NCBI GenBank assembly: GCA_022829145.1 | Contig: CM040753.1 | Location: 18,678,384-18,742,383, forward strand | DNA length: 64,000 nt | Source: Albula goreensis | Taxonomy: Eukaryota; Chordata; Actinopteri; Albuliformes; Albulidae | Reading direction: 5' to 3' | Shown here: positions 36,341 to 48,730 of the stretch, one piece after another | How positions within the stretch are numbered: the first letter of the stretch is position 1 | Layout of the letters: each line of letters opens with the position of its first letter | Made by a program: the position numbers and the translations under genes | The notes under the pieces: generated by a model | What the model was told of the DNA's origin: nothing | What the model saw: only the letters and a program-made list of their open reading frames with translations | Databases searched by the model: none

Positions 36341-38229
36341 ATCCAATGGTCAAAATGAGTTTCTGCACTGATGTGACGTCACAGCTTTGACCGATGCCAC
36401 AGGTATGTAAACCAATCACAAACACAAAAAAACTAAAAGTTTGTTCAAAGTTTTTGACTGCTACACAATCCCATGGTGTCAAGTGGGTTCCCTTCCCATG
36501 CTTTAGACCAATGCAGTACTGTTTTCAAAAAAGGCTTTAAATATGAAACATTTTGCTCTGATTAGTGTTTGAGTCATTTGGAGCTGCATTCAATGGGAAA
36601 CAAATATGCACATTATTTATATGAGTGCATATGCATGTATAACTTAACAGGTAGTCATTTTGGTGTCTCTGAACTAAGGACTAGACAAAAAGTGCCATGT
36701 TGATGTTTGAATAATGACTTCTGAACCAGTGAAACAGGTACGACTGGCTCATTAGATCTGCTCATGAAGCATACCAAAGCCTGCAATGGCAGGGCTGGAT
36801 GAGAGCCAGAGGAGCCATAGTGCATTATTGCTCACTTTAGGGGAGAGCTGAGTAAGGATGGTCATAACGCTTTCTGGATTTCACTCCCAGTCCCTCTCTT
36901 TACATTTGCCCACCCTTTTCTTGGAATCTGACATGTTTACCATGTCTCTGATGAGCTCATGAATGAAGATTGCTCTCATGTCCCTGCATTTCCTTGATAG
37001 TCATTGTACAGGCCATGAGCTGCATGAGGCTCCTGAAGGCATATTTGGTGTCTCTCAATAACAGTCCTCTTGTGCATACAAAGATAAATACAGTACAGCC
37101 ACACATGGTTTCCTTAAGGGCTACAGCAACAATACCTAATATCCCCATGCATACAAGAACAGCTAGAATTATATGCTGTAGATGATGGAATAGCGAACAA
37201 AGCTGCTCACCGCAGAGAGGATTCAATGAGACAGTGAACATAATCAGTGCACCTGAGTTGGGTATGATACTTTAATTCATGGTCAGTGAAGCTCTCTGAC
37301 TGGTTGTCTCAGATAAGTCTGGCTCCTTTGCAAAAATTAGTGAGTGACACAGCTGTATAGGATGTTTCACGGTGATCTCAAACAAGAGTGAGACAGTGCC
37401 AGTGAATTCAGATAATTAGGTAATTGATAAAGGGTAATTACTTTTAAAAGAAACACATATCAGCGTTCTTCCCATTTTCCACCCCTGCTTTAGACACTCT
37501 GGATTAGTCATTCTGGGATGAAATAATTCTGGTTGGCAATAGACTTTCATCAAGTTGTGCCAGAAGTTTTTGTGTTGGATGAAGAACAGCAATAAGGTGG
37601 GAGTTAGGGGAGGCGGGTGATAAAAGACCAGATTTTTAATGTTACCTGCTTACAGTTTGCTGCCTTTGACTTTGTGAACAAGTGCTTTGTTTCTGATCCC
37701 TGAAAGCAACACAGTGTTAAGGTTTTCTCTTTTTTCTCTTGACAAAGACTTTAGCACATTCTGTTGTCTTTGCTTTTGACAATGTACTTTGCTAGCCCAA
37801 GCTGTTGATGGATGGAAAATACCTGCTGGTCAGCAAAGCCATGGTAAACTGCATGACTGTTTAGGCTGTACTGCGTTGCTGGTTTGGTTTCACCAAAATC
37901 TGAAGTAATCATATTTCCATTTCTCCATGTAATGTAATTGGAGGGGGGGAAGGAGGTGAGGTACATTTCCAAAGATGCTTTCCTTCTTGAAGAATGATCC
38001 AGTATTACAAAAGTACATACAGTATTCCATGAAGAACTGAAGCTGTTCTGAAGGTGAATGTTGGCCCTACTCCTTATAAGTTAAGTCATACTCATATATT
38101 GTTAAATGTTTCTATTACTCTGTCCATTGCATGTGCATCAACATGCTTACATAGTAATAAAACTGTAGTTACAGTCAATGACAGTTTAAAGGAGGATTGT
38201 ATTGGAAAGTGGGACCATTGAAAGATTAG

Positions 38230-38560
38230 CTATGGGGGCCTTGGGTGGCTCACACTGTCAACGACCACATGGGGAGCAGACCTGAGCCCTGTGACTGGGC
38301 GCTTGAGTCCCAGTTGCAGCAGCACTGGCTATGGGTGGAGGTCTACATTTGCACAGTCTCATTTGGGGACGGTAGGGGGTTACGATGGTTAAGTTGGTCT
38401 CATTGCTCTCTAGCAGCCACTCCCAGGTGGTCGGGTACCTGTTGACGCACTGACCGTGGATATAGGTGACTCCATCGTCCTCCCATGACAAGGGCAGCAT
38501 GTAATTGGTGGTATGTTGGCAGTGGGGAAGCAGGGACAGCTGACCTTCACCTGAAATGAA
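38230..38560 (+). mobile_element. SINE-like repeat, copy 1 of 2
   Basis: The start GGCCTTGGGTGGCTCACACTG resembles an RNA polymerase III A box, and GCGCTTGAGTCCCAG about 50 nt later resembles a B box, as in tRNA-derived SINEs. The body shares GAGCCCTGTGACTGG and CACTGGCTA, and later CTAGCAGCCACTCC, with the second copy at 41735-42000. No poly(A) tail or target duplication was identified. Confidence 0.55.
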
Positions 38561-39376
38561 AGAGTCACATGTCACTGTAGACTCCTTCTGAGTCAGTGGG
38601 AGTAGGTTGCAGTGGTGTACCGAACAGTTTGGCTGAGTCTTGGTCGGAAAATGTGGAAATTAAGATATATTCTGCATCGCCCGTGACTACTGCAAACTGT
38701 TATATGGGTAAATATGAAAAACGACTCTGTTATCCTTCCAAGGAAAATAATTGGGGGTTTTCATTGATGTCACCAGCATGAAAAAATTAAGGTTAGAGGT
38801 TAGAGCTGGACCTGCAAATCACAAGATTAATGTGTCATATTCCTCTATTTATTTATTTATTTTCAAACTGCTTTTTAAAATTAAATGTTAATTATTACTG
38901 TAGGTTAATTAACACTGGGATGCCAGCATGCAGTTATGGCTCTTGGCTGGAGGTGTCAAACAACATTATTGTTTTTTTATATTTAGTATGCTTCTTGCTG
39001 CATTTCCAAAGCCATTTATGGCTTCATCAGGGGGTGCTTTTCACATTTTGCAATGCATCAACATGTCACAAAGGCAAGCCAATCACAACAGTCAAAACTG
39101 TACGTTTTTATAACTGCTTTACACAAGCCAAGCTGTGTGTACTTTTCAAGAGGGGAAATGGACAAATGTTGAACATCCACAAACAATTTCAATTATAGTC
39201 TGATTAAGCGCAGGAGAAATATGGTCACGGGCTGAACACTTTAGCCAGAGTGCCAAAAGAAGCCATACTTAAATGAGAGACAATTGTATCTTGGCATACA
39301 ATGTAGGTCTCTGTTTGCATACGTACTGATGTAATCACTCAGACCTCAGACACTTATGTGACACTTACTTTGACTT

Positions 39377-39380
<4 letters not shown>

Positions 39381-39469
<89 letters not shown>
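39381..39469. repeat. (GT)44 microsatellite
   Basis: About 89 nt of perfect GT dinucleotides. Confidence 0.98.
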
Positions 39470-39470
<1 letters not shown>

Positions 39471-41734
39471 TTATGTCTATGCCTGTGTTTGGGGTGAAGT
39501 ATTTGTGTGTTTGTTTGTTTAATGACTATAGCTTAACTGGCTCTTTGACACCTTGGGAAATTAGAATGGATGAGTTCAGCAGGCAGCCGTGGCTGTAGTG
39601 TCATGAGGTTCTTCTCCTGGCAATTAGCTGATTGCATTTTAATGTGTTGCAAAGGCAAGTGATGACAGCACCCCTTTCTCCACAGGATTAACGGGGTAGA
39701 CAAAAAGATGGTGAGTGTCATAAAAAAATGGTTTAAAAGAAAACTAATGAATTGCAAGTAAGTGTGTCTTGAAGCACTTTGCAGAGAATAAAAGAAAGTA
39801 TGCTGTCAAATTTCATTAGCAAAACGGTAAATAGCTAGTTCAACATATTCATTTTCTTGAGCATGCATTCATGGAAAAGGTTTTAATTCTCAATGTTTAT
39901 AATATTTCACAATGGCAAACTGCAATGTTGGAACACATATATTACATTTGTGGGCAGAATGTGGCATAAACCTATGAAAACAGTCAGAGCATGACTTTGC
40001 AGCATTATCCTCTGTAAGAAATTGTTACTTTAGGCCTTTTATACCAGTTCCCACATATACAGGCAGGAAACAAAAAGAAAAAAAATGACAATAAATAATA
40101 GTGTTTTGTTTTAACTTCAAGCTCCATGCTAACATCTTAAGATGTCATGTATTGATTTTTTGTTGACTCAGTTAACTATACCTGTTACAACTTTGCAACT
40201 TGTATACAAATGGGATAACTGTGTAATGACAGGTTTATATGTTGCTGAAATAGTGCTAATGCACATTACCGAAGTGAATAAATTTGACTCTCTCCTAATC
40301 ACAGGTCCCTTACTGGTGTCTCCAAATGCTGCCATTGCAAAGAAGATGACCCACATAATAGCAGGCATGTGAAATCTCCTGGAATATGCCATATTAAATT
40401 CCATTACTTAATAGAGATTGTCAGCCTTGCAAAGGATAACACCTACTATTCCTTACTTGTAGGTGGTTTATCTTTAATCTAATTAAACTAAACATATATC
40501 CAAGCAGGGAACAGTAATGTCAGACAGTCTGAATAGTAGGTATGCTTAGATAAAATAAACAAGGTCATTTCAAAATCTATTTCAGAAATGAAAGTTGCCT
40601 GTCAACTTTCAATGTTTAGACCTCTCGTGTCATTGCCAGAGTTGGTAAATATATGTGCAGATGTCCCTTGGTGTAGTTGCTGATCATTCAGTTCAGCAGA
40701 TACATTTTATGGAGAATCAGGGGCATGTAATCTGTGCAGTATTTTTCATGGAGTCGTTTTAAGTCTCACTATTAAATGTAGTTTTGACAGTGTCTATTGC
40801 ATACTGCCACTCATCCACAACATATTCATCCTCCACATCTTTTTCACTATACTTTGTCATTACTACTGTCAGCACTACTTGAATCAGAGGGATTCAGAAA
40901 GAGGCATAGAAATATACTATGGTTTTTTACCATATCCACACACACTGGGCACTGGCACACTCCAGTTTCACTGCACACATGAGATATTTGTGGGAGGCTC
41001 TTCTTTGAGTAAAAGAAACAATAATTAATATTTCTGCTCTGGGACCTGTTTGATTGTAAAGAAGATAAATACACTATTGATATTTCAAGTAACTTATCTG
41101 GCAAATCGTTATGCCTATCTCTATGGTGGGGTTAAAAATCTCTCTGTACCATCAAAATACAGGGAGTAGACAGAATTATGGAAGCGCCAAACAATATATG
41201 AATATTAACTAATAAAGAGTTGTTCTGTCCTTTACATTCTTAACCTCTATCCTTTGTTATGTACGTTTTTAACTGCTTGTAGCAGGATATAGAAAACTTA
41301 AAGAGGAAAAGTCTCCAGTTCTTTAAGAGATGAAGGAGGTAGGAATCTATTCCACACTCTAACTTCAACAACTTCTCATAAAGGTTTAGACCTTGTGTTT
41401 TGGGAGGTCATGGAAGGTGTTCGATTTCATCCTGGTGTTCATGAAACCACTCTTGAATCCATTTAACAATGTGAATGTATGAGTCTGTTATTGTCTTGGA
41501 ATATAGGAACAAATTGAGGAAATATTTGCGCCACTAGGTGAAGATTGTAGATCTATAACTGATCTATCACCACATTTACGCAATGTGGATTGAAGACTTC
41601 CTTTGGCTTTCACTGAACATAAATACATCCAGATGCAGAAAACAAAAGAGAACTCATAAAATATATTGTCTCATTGCTCAGAATTCCAGTTTTGGTGCTT
41701 CCAGATGGCACATGAAGAAAATGTTCATCTTGGA

Positions 41735-42000
41735 AGCAGACATGAGCCCTGTGACTGGAGGCTCAAGTCTAGCCATGCCATTACTGGCTACAACCGGAAG
41801 TCCACACTGGCAAGGCAACTACTGACTCAGCCTAGCCAGGGAATGACGGGGCAAGCTGAGTAAGTCTGAGTCTCATCACTTTCTAGTGCCCACTCCTGCT
41901 CAGCTGGGTGCTTTGGATGCACAAGCAGAGTATATGCTGACTTCATGAGCTCAAGAGGCCTCTCCTGGCCAGCCATACCTTCAAGATTTGTGAACTGGCC
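41735..42000 (+). mobile_element. SINE-like repeat, copy 2 of 2
   Basis: It shares AGACATGAGCCCTGTGACTGG, TACTGGCTACA, GTCTCATCACTTTCTAGTGC and CCACTCCTGCTCAGCTGGG in the same order with the copy at 38230-38560, at clear divergence. The B-box region reads GGCTCAAGTCTAG. The A-box end is not recognisable. Confidence 0.5.
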
Positions 42001-42489
42001 ACATGTTGACTTTGTGTACCTCTAATGGAACAGGAAATATGCATGTTGTGTTACATCAGCAGTGTGGAAAGGGCTAATTAATGACAAACCATTTAGAATC
42101 TGTGGTAATTAGAGTCTATTGTTCAGTGGTTTTTAGCAACAAGCTGTAAAGCATTCATCGGCTCAGTGAGATTTGCCTTGTGACCACTTCTTCCAAATGC
42201 ATTGTCTCCTTGGCATAATGCTGTTGGGATTTTTTTGTATCTGCCCCACCTTAATGGAGAATTCTGCCAGATCTGTGACCGATGGAAAAGTGGGAAAACA
42301 CCCCCCCCAAACTGTGCACTAAAAGTGATTTCACTGACAAACTAATATACCTGACTAGTTAAGTGCATGGAAGGAGCAAGTATGCGGTAGTGGTATGTGC
42401 TACTTTGCATTCCACCTCTGAATCACTGGCAATATTTAATACTAGTAACTACTAGTATACTAGTATTATTACTGTTAGGGTAGTATTAC

Positions 42490-43054
42490 TGTTAGGGCTC
42501 AGACAGGGACTCCGTTGCGGAAGAGGAATTAACGAACGTTTACTGAAAGTCAATTCCAAAAAACATTCTAAAAATCAGAGTAGAGTACGGCAGAGGTCAA
42601 AACAAGGAAGACACGGCAAAAGTACAAAAGGGAGAACCAAAAGGCAGAGACAGGCACATAGGCGCGTGGTCGATATCCAGAAGACCCAGGAATCAGACAA
42701 AGACAGTCCAAAAGAGAGGTCGAAAAACTAGGCAGGTGAAATACAGGAACTCAGACACGAGTAGACAGCTTGTTGCGAGACTGGGGGGAAAATTCTGACA
42801 TGAATTGGCAACGGTGACAGAATTAGAAGGAGTTTAAATAAAAAACTAACAAGAACTAAACAGGGAACAAGTGTGAAAACTGGCAGGTGAAACAGGGCAG
42901 ATAAACAGAAAATGAACAATCAGGCAATCAATCAATAAAAACATTAAGCGGGAAAACATGAGCGAAACGTAAACACAAGCACATGGCACAGAAAACGGGG
43001 GGAAACACGGACGTAAAAACAAAAAGCAAACACTAAGACATTGGGTTCCTGACA
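42490..43054 (-). mobile_element. Solo LTR of an LTR retrotransposon (565 bp)
   Basis: The segment starts TGTTAGGG and ends CCTGACA, so both strands have the TG...CA ends of an LTR. It is flanked by a perfect 5-bp target duplication ATTAC (42485-42489 and 43055-43059). Read on the minus strand it begins TGTCAGGAACCC and has a TATA-like TTTTATTTAAAC inside, so the minus orientation is favoured. No gag or pol is present, which fits recombination between two LTRs. The family (Gypsy-like by appearance) is a guess. The first 8 nt also occur in a short tandem duplication immediately to the left (42473-42489). Confidence 0.8.
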
Positions 43055-44308
43055 ATTACAGTATATATCAATATACCCCTTCCCCCTTTCCTATATACCC
43101 CCCTCTCCCGCTCTCCTTTTCCTCGCTTCAGTCTTTCGAGCCCTTCCTATATTTAAACGCGGAAAATCTATTTGTTGCCATAGCTCTAGCTAAGTTTCCA
43201 GGGAAACCGGGGTAGGTCAGAATAGACCTGAAGACAGGAGAAATACGCTGTAAATCAAATTATTCAGCCGAGTGCATTCTGATACGCTCCATTGAGTTAA
43301 CTTTTCAACTTCCATTTTCAGCGCCACACTCATATTTGTAGATACGATCAATGTCTTATAACATTTTAGAAATATACTCTATTGGGATATAGTCAATGCT
43401 AGGATAGGTTTTATTTGATACATTCTGTAATTTATCACATAGATTAAAATAATAAAGCTGATGCAGGATACCTTACAACCCTCGGACTGTACCGTCATTC
43501 ATACTTCCTGAAGTCCCCTTGACTGTGAATTCAGTGTGAACAAAATCATCAAGAAAATTGTCTTAAGAGATGCATTTGTGCTAAGATGACATGTATATAT
43601 GTAGTAATAATGATAACAACGATGATAATAATAATACGCCAATACTGTTTAAATAGATATGTATCTCACTAACTGAGAACAGCAAATATTTGGCTGTCAT
43701 ATAGCCTACAGGCAAATAAGAGGTCAGGCCCTTGATAAACTCTGTTTCTGAGTTTCAGTTTATATATTGTGACATACAGATCACAGGTTTCAAAGCTCCA
43801 GTTTTGCGCTAAATACATGGGATACTCAGATGACCTGTACGTTTAACTCTCGCTTTGGCTCACCCAACGTTTTGCTGCATTACCATTGGTGGAGGTGGGT
43901 CTTCCGGGACTCATCTGTCCTGTGCATACGGTAGAACATCCTAGGCAAAGCTGTGGAGCCTTTAAAAGGGATACATGAAATAAATTACTTCCGTTATCCA
44001 TTGACGTCATGGCATTGTGTTTTTTAATTACTTTGAAGGCTAATTGTTTTGGCACACCCCATTATGATTTCTCGAGGGAAAAGGGCGTGGGGCCAACTGT
44101 ATGCCCAAGTTATTTGTCTCTTGCCACTTTTTCATTTTGTTCTGCGCACTACTGGGGGCTTCACCAAGACAAAATCTGACAAATTAAAATGTATTCATCA
44201 CTCGAATCGGCATCACTTGCGCGTGTTAATATTTTCACGTTTGACCGAATGATTAGAACTCCAATAATGGTGATGAAAATGATGGCAATTTTTAAACGGA
44301 CATCTGCT

Positions 44309-44350
44309 ATTGGTTGACTCAAACACCGCGAGCGGGTGTGTGTATAAATT
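44309..44350 (+). promoter_or_regulatory. c2cd4c: c2cd4c promoter: inverted CCAAT box and TATA box
   Basis: ATTGG at 44309-44313 is followed 30 nt later by TATAAATT at 44343-44350. This spacing is normal for a focused TATA promoter and predicts a start near 44373-44382 within GAGGTCTTTTGTCACACAG. Confidence 0.6.
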
Positions 44351-44374
44351 GTGCTGCGCCCGCACTGAGGTCTT

Positions 44375-44500
44375 TTGTCACACAGTGAGGTGCGATAAGT
44401 TCTAGAGAAGGAAGCAGCTCCAGGCACAGGAGAAACGAGAGAAGACACCTGTTACTGAAGCCACTGACTTCTATCAGAAAGCGCAAAACTAATAGCCACA
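44375..44500 (+). other. c2cd4c: Inferred non-coding first exon of c2cd4c
   Basis: The start is inferred from the TATA box. The end is the strong donor GTAAGTAT at 44501. The stretch has no ATG. If spliced to the acceptor at 51555-51556, it puts an in-frame TAG (44493-44495) upstream of the coding ATG. C2CD4 genes typically have a coding sequence in one exon preceded by a UTR exon. Transcript data are needed to confirm the junction. Confidence 0.5.
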
Positions 44501-47091
44501 GTAAGTATACTTAATTTTAGAAGTAGCAGACAGATACTGTATTCAAATGACAACGAAACAACTTTTAGTTTTAGTGTGTATCATTTTGATTGATTTTGAT
44601 GATATATTTAGAATTTTATGCTTAGGCTGTACGTCTTGCACAAAATTTACAGTTTACTTGACGATGCCTCGATTGCAGGTGTTTAAAATGTGGCGTCACT
44701 CATTCACAAATACACTGCAGCTAGCACCGTTGACCGTATTACTGCCTAGTTGTTTTGTAAGGATAAAGGGCAGGGAAAATAAGTTCTCGAACATACAAAA
44801 ACCCACAAAAATTGAGTCACAACCAAATTCTCAGTATTCTTTTACAAATTTAATGTGACCCTTTCATTTTTTAGGCAGAATGATAACACATACAGAGTGA
44901 AATGCAACCAAAACGAAAAATTATGAGGACGCTATCTTTGTCATTAGTTAAAGCACTGATAGTAATACATGCAATTGTGTCATTTTCAGCCTAGTGAAAA
45001 ACATAAAAGTACAAGGTATGCCTCTCTTTTTCTCCATTTGTCTGAGTTGTCTGAGATCGACGCAACGAAGTCGAGATTGCTCAAGAGCTGACCATTTTGG
45101 ACATGTTCATTACCCTTCTCGCCCCACATCTTCTGCGCAAGTTTAATTCGGTTTCAGCAGCCCTGACGCAACCTCGTGAATCCTCACGTCTTCGTGGGGA
45201 TTTACGACCAAGACCAGGATAATAGAAAAAGATGTTAAAATGGTTAATGACTCGTGTTTTCCGGTAGACTTGAAAACACGATTTCCCAAACTCCATCCTC
45301 GTTTATTTAGGTTTTGTGCATACTGATAGTCCTTCCGAACAAAGTAACTCATCCCCAAGTTTATAAAGATGTAAAATGATCTGACTGATCGAAACGTGTG
45401 GTGTAAAGAATGAATAATCTATGCTTAGTTAAATAGCCTATTTTTATTATAAAATCACATTTATACATTTAATTTTAAATATATGGCATGCAATTTTACT
45501 TGTTTAGGAAGAAAACTCAGGGGGTAGCTCATGGCTCGTCACCTTTATTCATGATGTAGATTACAGTAGACAGGTTTTAAAGTCAACAAAATATTCCCTG
45601 TGAGTGGCAAGAATAACCTCTGAAGCCTCTGACTGCATAACAATAGTAATGTAGCACGTTGGTCTATACCAGGGAAATGCACCCTTTTTCAAATCTAGTT
45701 CGTAAGACCAGTGTCATTGTATGTTACTAAATAAGTAAGTCCAAATGCACTGGAATGCTGAAAGCATGGGTGCTTAGTTACTGAAACCAAGTGACTACCT
45801 GGGGAGAACAACAAATCCAAAAACAAAGCAAATTGCAATAAGATAGACCTGTGTTTTGCTATAATTGTAAATCAGTGAAGCACTTTTGAATCAGTGAAGT
45901 ATGCTTTTACCTTTTTTGATTGAAAGACAAGGAGACTGGGAGGCCCAAGAACAGAGTCAGGGTTGTGTTGTTTTCGTGCGATAAGATAGCACAAGCATCC
46001 ATCATGAAAAATACGACTGGTTTAGACTGCACGTAAGCTTTATAAACTGAGGCTTCTAACTTGCATTGCATGTGCTATTGGCTGCTCTGAGTGCACAATA
46101 ACAGAAATGGAAAATAAATTGTGTTTTGATTCTGCAAAACACAGCAGTATAATATGATTAATTACCAGTCAAATAAAATTATATTATCATAATTTTGCAG
46201 CCAAGAGCATATTATGGGTTTTTATGTCTTGCTTAAATCTGTCTGATATGCTCCATGATCCCAGCATAGCTTTTTCATTTTGCCGATTATGAGGCAGTGT
46301 CAGCATCGCATTTGCACACATAATATTGAATGTTCTATGTTTGTAGTATGAAGTTGTGCACGCCCTGAGTAAATCAGTTAATAATACTTGACACACATAA
46401 GATGACAAATGGATTAAGCTTAAAATAGTGAACTTTACTGGTTTCTATTTACTGTACACAGAATGGTTATCTTCATTGCATGTTTAAAGATAAAATGGAT
46501 CTGAATAAGTTATGACATGGAACACTGGGACGGTGGAAAAACACTAAAAAAAATGAAGAGAATGCAGATTGACAGGTTGAACCATGTGAATCACTTTGTT
46601 TTCTTGTCTGACTGTCCATCTCACAAGTGTTCTTTTTTGTAGGTTAAAAAGCACTGCATCTTTTAACCGTATTTGCTGTAATTTCTATCTGTTGCAGAGT
46701 GATGTTACTGTAATTTCATGGGGCTCTGGCAAACAGAAATCCATTACCAGCAGACATATCAATGATGTTCAGAAGGCATTTTCCATGGTGTGTGTGTGAT
46801 TAAAGCATCTGCAATGGCTTACGTGCTAGCAGCTCAAAGGGTAGCCTTCAGAAATTTACAGAAAATATACATGGTGGAAAACAGTGTTGATCATCTGCTA
46901 TGTTATTTTCAATCCTGGTAATTGCTTTATCTTCACAAAAAATCAGTGTGATTTCATACAGAGAGTTTAATTATGAGATTAGCAGCACATGTACAGATTC
47001 AGTCTGTCATATCCAGATACCCCGTTGTCACAGCACCTGTCTGAGCAAAGAACTTTGTCCTGCTGTGTGATACCTGCAGCCATATGGTCCA

Positions 47092-47275
47092 GTCAGTCAG
47101 TGGGAACAGTCTTTACCGAAAGGAGTCAGTCAGTGGGAGAATTATTTGCAGCAGGGAGTAAGTCAGTGGGAGAGTTACTTCCTGAAGGAAATCAGTCTGT
47201 TTTTGCACGCTGTGAGTCAGTCAGTAGTAGTGCTGTTTGCTGAAGGGAGACAGTGGTTTCTGTCTTTGCATATGA
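47092..47275 (+). repeat. 33-bp tandem repeat array
   Basis: Units begin at 47092, 47125, 47158 and 47191, exactly 33 nt apart, with a consensus near GTCAGTCAGTGGGAGAGTTA then TTTGCTGAAGGGA. More diverged units continue to about 47275. In one frame it would read SQSVGELFAEG per unit, but with no start or stop context of a gene. A related unit (GGGAATGTTATTTGCTGAAG) occurs alone at about 48735, on the other side of the hAT remnant. Confidence 0.8.
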
Positions 47276-47289
47276 AAGGCAAACACACA

Positions 47290-48345
47290 GGCTTAGCGTA
47301 TGCAATTATTTTCCTCCTGGCTTTGCTTCTTGCAAAAGTATCCACAATATCCTCAAAGTCAAGTTGACTGGTCAGTTCACTCTCAATGGCCATTTGTGAC
47401 AGAGCATTGAGCTAGTTTTTAATTCTGGATAGAAGTGAGAAAGAACATTCCTATTCTCTGTTGCTAACAGGTAGTGTGAGAAATAGCAGTGAAGCCACAA
47501 ACATATTTGGGAAGACAGATTGCAGGCCACACTATAAGTGAGAAATTTGAACTGAATTAGTTGTCACCTAAACGGCCATTTAAGTCAAATGGATACATGG
47601 ATACCAGCATGTTTGCCCTCTTGATTAAATTATTGGATTTGGTGTGTAAATCAAAAAAACTGCACAGATGCATGTATGAATGAGCATGCCAATGACAATG
47701 ACAAACGTATTAACTTTGAAGTTACATCTTCCATCAAGTTCAATGTCATTCCCTGCTTTCTCATTGGCAAATCGCTTGTGCTACTTTTTCCTAAAGCCAT
47801 CCTGTCTGTACGTGTTGTTAATACAAGGTACGTTGAGCGCTTCCCCCTCAAAACTATCAAAAAGGTCTCTTTGTACAGCCACAAAGTCACACGATGACTC
47901 AAGTGCTCTGAGAGCCACACTGAGGTCTACATCACTACCCTGCAAAATAGATCTAGTGCCTTGAAACCTAGATAAAACAGTGTTCCAAAATTTAGCCATG
48001 AATCCCATCTCCAACATTTCCAATTTTGAGCAGAGCGCCGCAGCCTCAGTCCGCATTTCCCTTTATTCTGTGTTATTCGTAGAAAATTCTCTGAGCACAT
48101 CTGCTGTCTTTTGGTAATTTTTGCTATAGTGCATTCAGAGACTCTGCAGGGCAGCTCCAGCATATAGTGGAGAAAGATTTAAGAGTTAGATCAGTGCAGA
48201 AATCTCCAAATATCCTGCCCCATCAATGCGTGGAGGATGAGACAAAATTATACAGAGACTGCAACAGATCAAAGTAATCACCCACCATATTGCTACAGCA
48301 GTCAGTGCTGTTGACTCCAACCAAGTTTAAGGAATGGGCAGTGCA
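47290..48345 (-). pseudogene. Decayed hAT-superfamily (ZMYM1-like) transposase
   Basis: Read on the minus strand from 48345 the sequence gives HSLNLVGVNSTDCC and YFDLLQSLYNFVSSSTH, a hallmark of ZMYM1-like/DUF4371 hAT transposases. An in-frame TGA follows where Arg is expected (48223-48225). After a frameshift, the frame from 48056 gives FMAKFWNTVLSRFQGTRSIL and DVDLSVALRALESS, then a TAG at 47781-47783, then FKVNTFVIVIGMLIH. The C-terminal dimerisation part follows in the same frame: ECSFSLLSRIKN, a further TAG, and MAIESELTSQLDFEDIV. At least three stops and one frameshift make it non-functional. The N-terminal zinc finger was not recognised. Confidence 0.8.
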
Positions 48346-48407
48346 TGGTGCATAATGAATAAATGTTTTTTTTGTCAGATGTGCTTCCAATCCATTGGAA
48401 TAGGTAT

Positions 48408-48434
48408 AGGGCTAGGTTTAGGGTTAGGGTTAGA
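48408..48434 (+). repeat. Short telomere-like (TTAGGG) run
   Basis: AGGGCTAGGTTTAGGGTTAG followed by GGTTAG contains about three TTAGGG-type units next to the hAT remnant. It is too short to imply a chromosome fusion. Confidence 0.7.
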
Positions 48435-48730
48435 TGCATGTTGCAACATAATCATTAATTCCAAAAGTATATGGAAAATGGAACCTATTCGCAGTTTGAA
48501 TGTGTGTCTTTCCACGGAGGATCTTGCTCTGTGGCCCCCTGACTCTTTGGGCCCCTGCTGCAAGGAATAGTATTGTTGTGTGGCCAGCTAACTGATGCAT
48601 GTTGCAACATAATCACTCGGTTCACAAATATGTGGACAACGGAGCCTTTTCGCTGTTTATAAGTGCATGTCGTTGCGCGGAGGCTCTTGATCAGGGGCTC
48701 CGTGACTCCTTGGGCCCCTGGGCCTGTGAC
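48433..48730. repeat. Tandem duplication of a 161-bp unit
   Basis: GATGCATGTTGCAACATAAT starts at 48433 and again at 48594. Both copies continue through a CGGAG/GGAGG segment and CTCTTTGGGCCCCTG-like text (48543-48557; about 48707-48720). The copies are clearly diverged. They lie upstream of the transposase remnant and are probably part of the same transposon. Confidence 0.75.

Larger units (their letters stand above)
32171..44300. other. Intergenic region between cdc34 and c2cd4c
   Basis: No protein-coding exon was recognised over 12 kb. The segment contains CTCF-like sites, two copies of a SINE-like element, a GT microsatellite, a possible hAT end and a solo LTR, listed separately. A GC-richer patch at about 34860-35060 stands out from AT-rich surroundings, but its open frame resembles nothing known. 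In human, other genes (for example TPGS1, MADCAM1, SHC2) lie between CDC34 and C2CD4C. I see none of them here. Confidence 0.6.

Noticed and set aside
36957-37241. 94-residue minus-strand open frame with two hydrophobic segments
   Set aside because: It looks membrane-like, but I recognise no family, no flanking splice pattern and no neighbouring exons. Kept only as a low-priority candidate.
48408-48434. Interstitial telomere as evidence of a chromosome fusion
   Set aside because: Only about three imperfect units, located beside a transposon. Far too short for a fusion relic.
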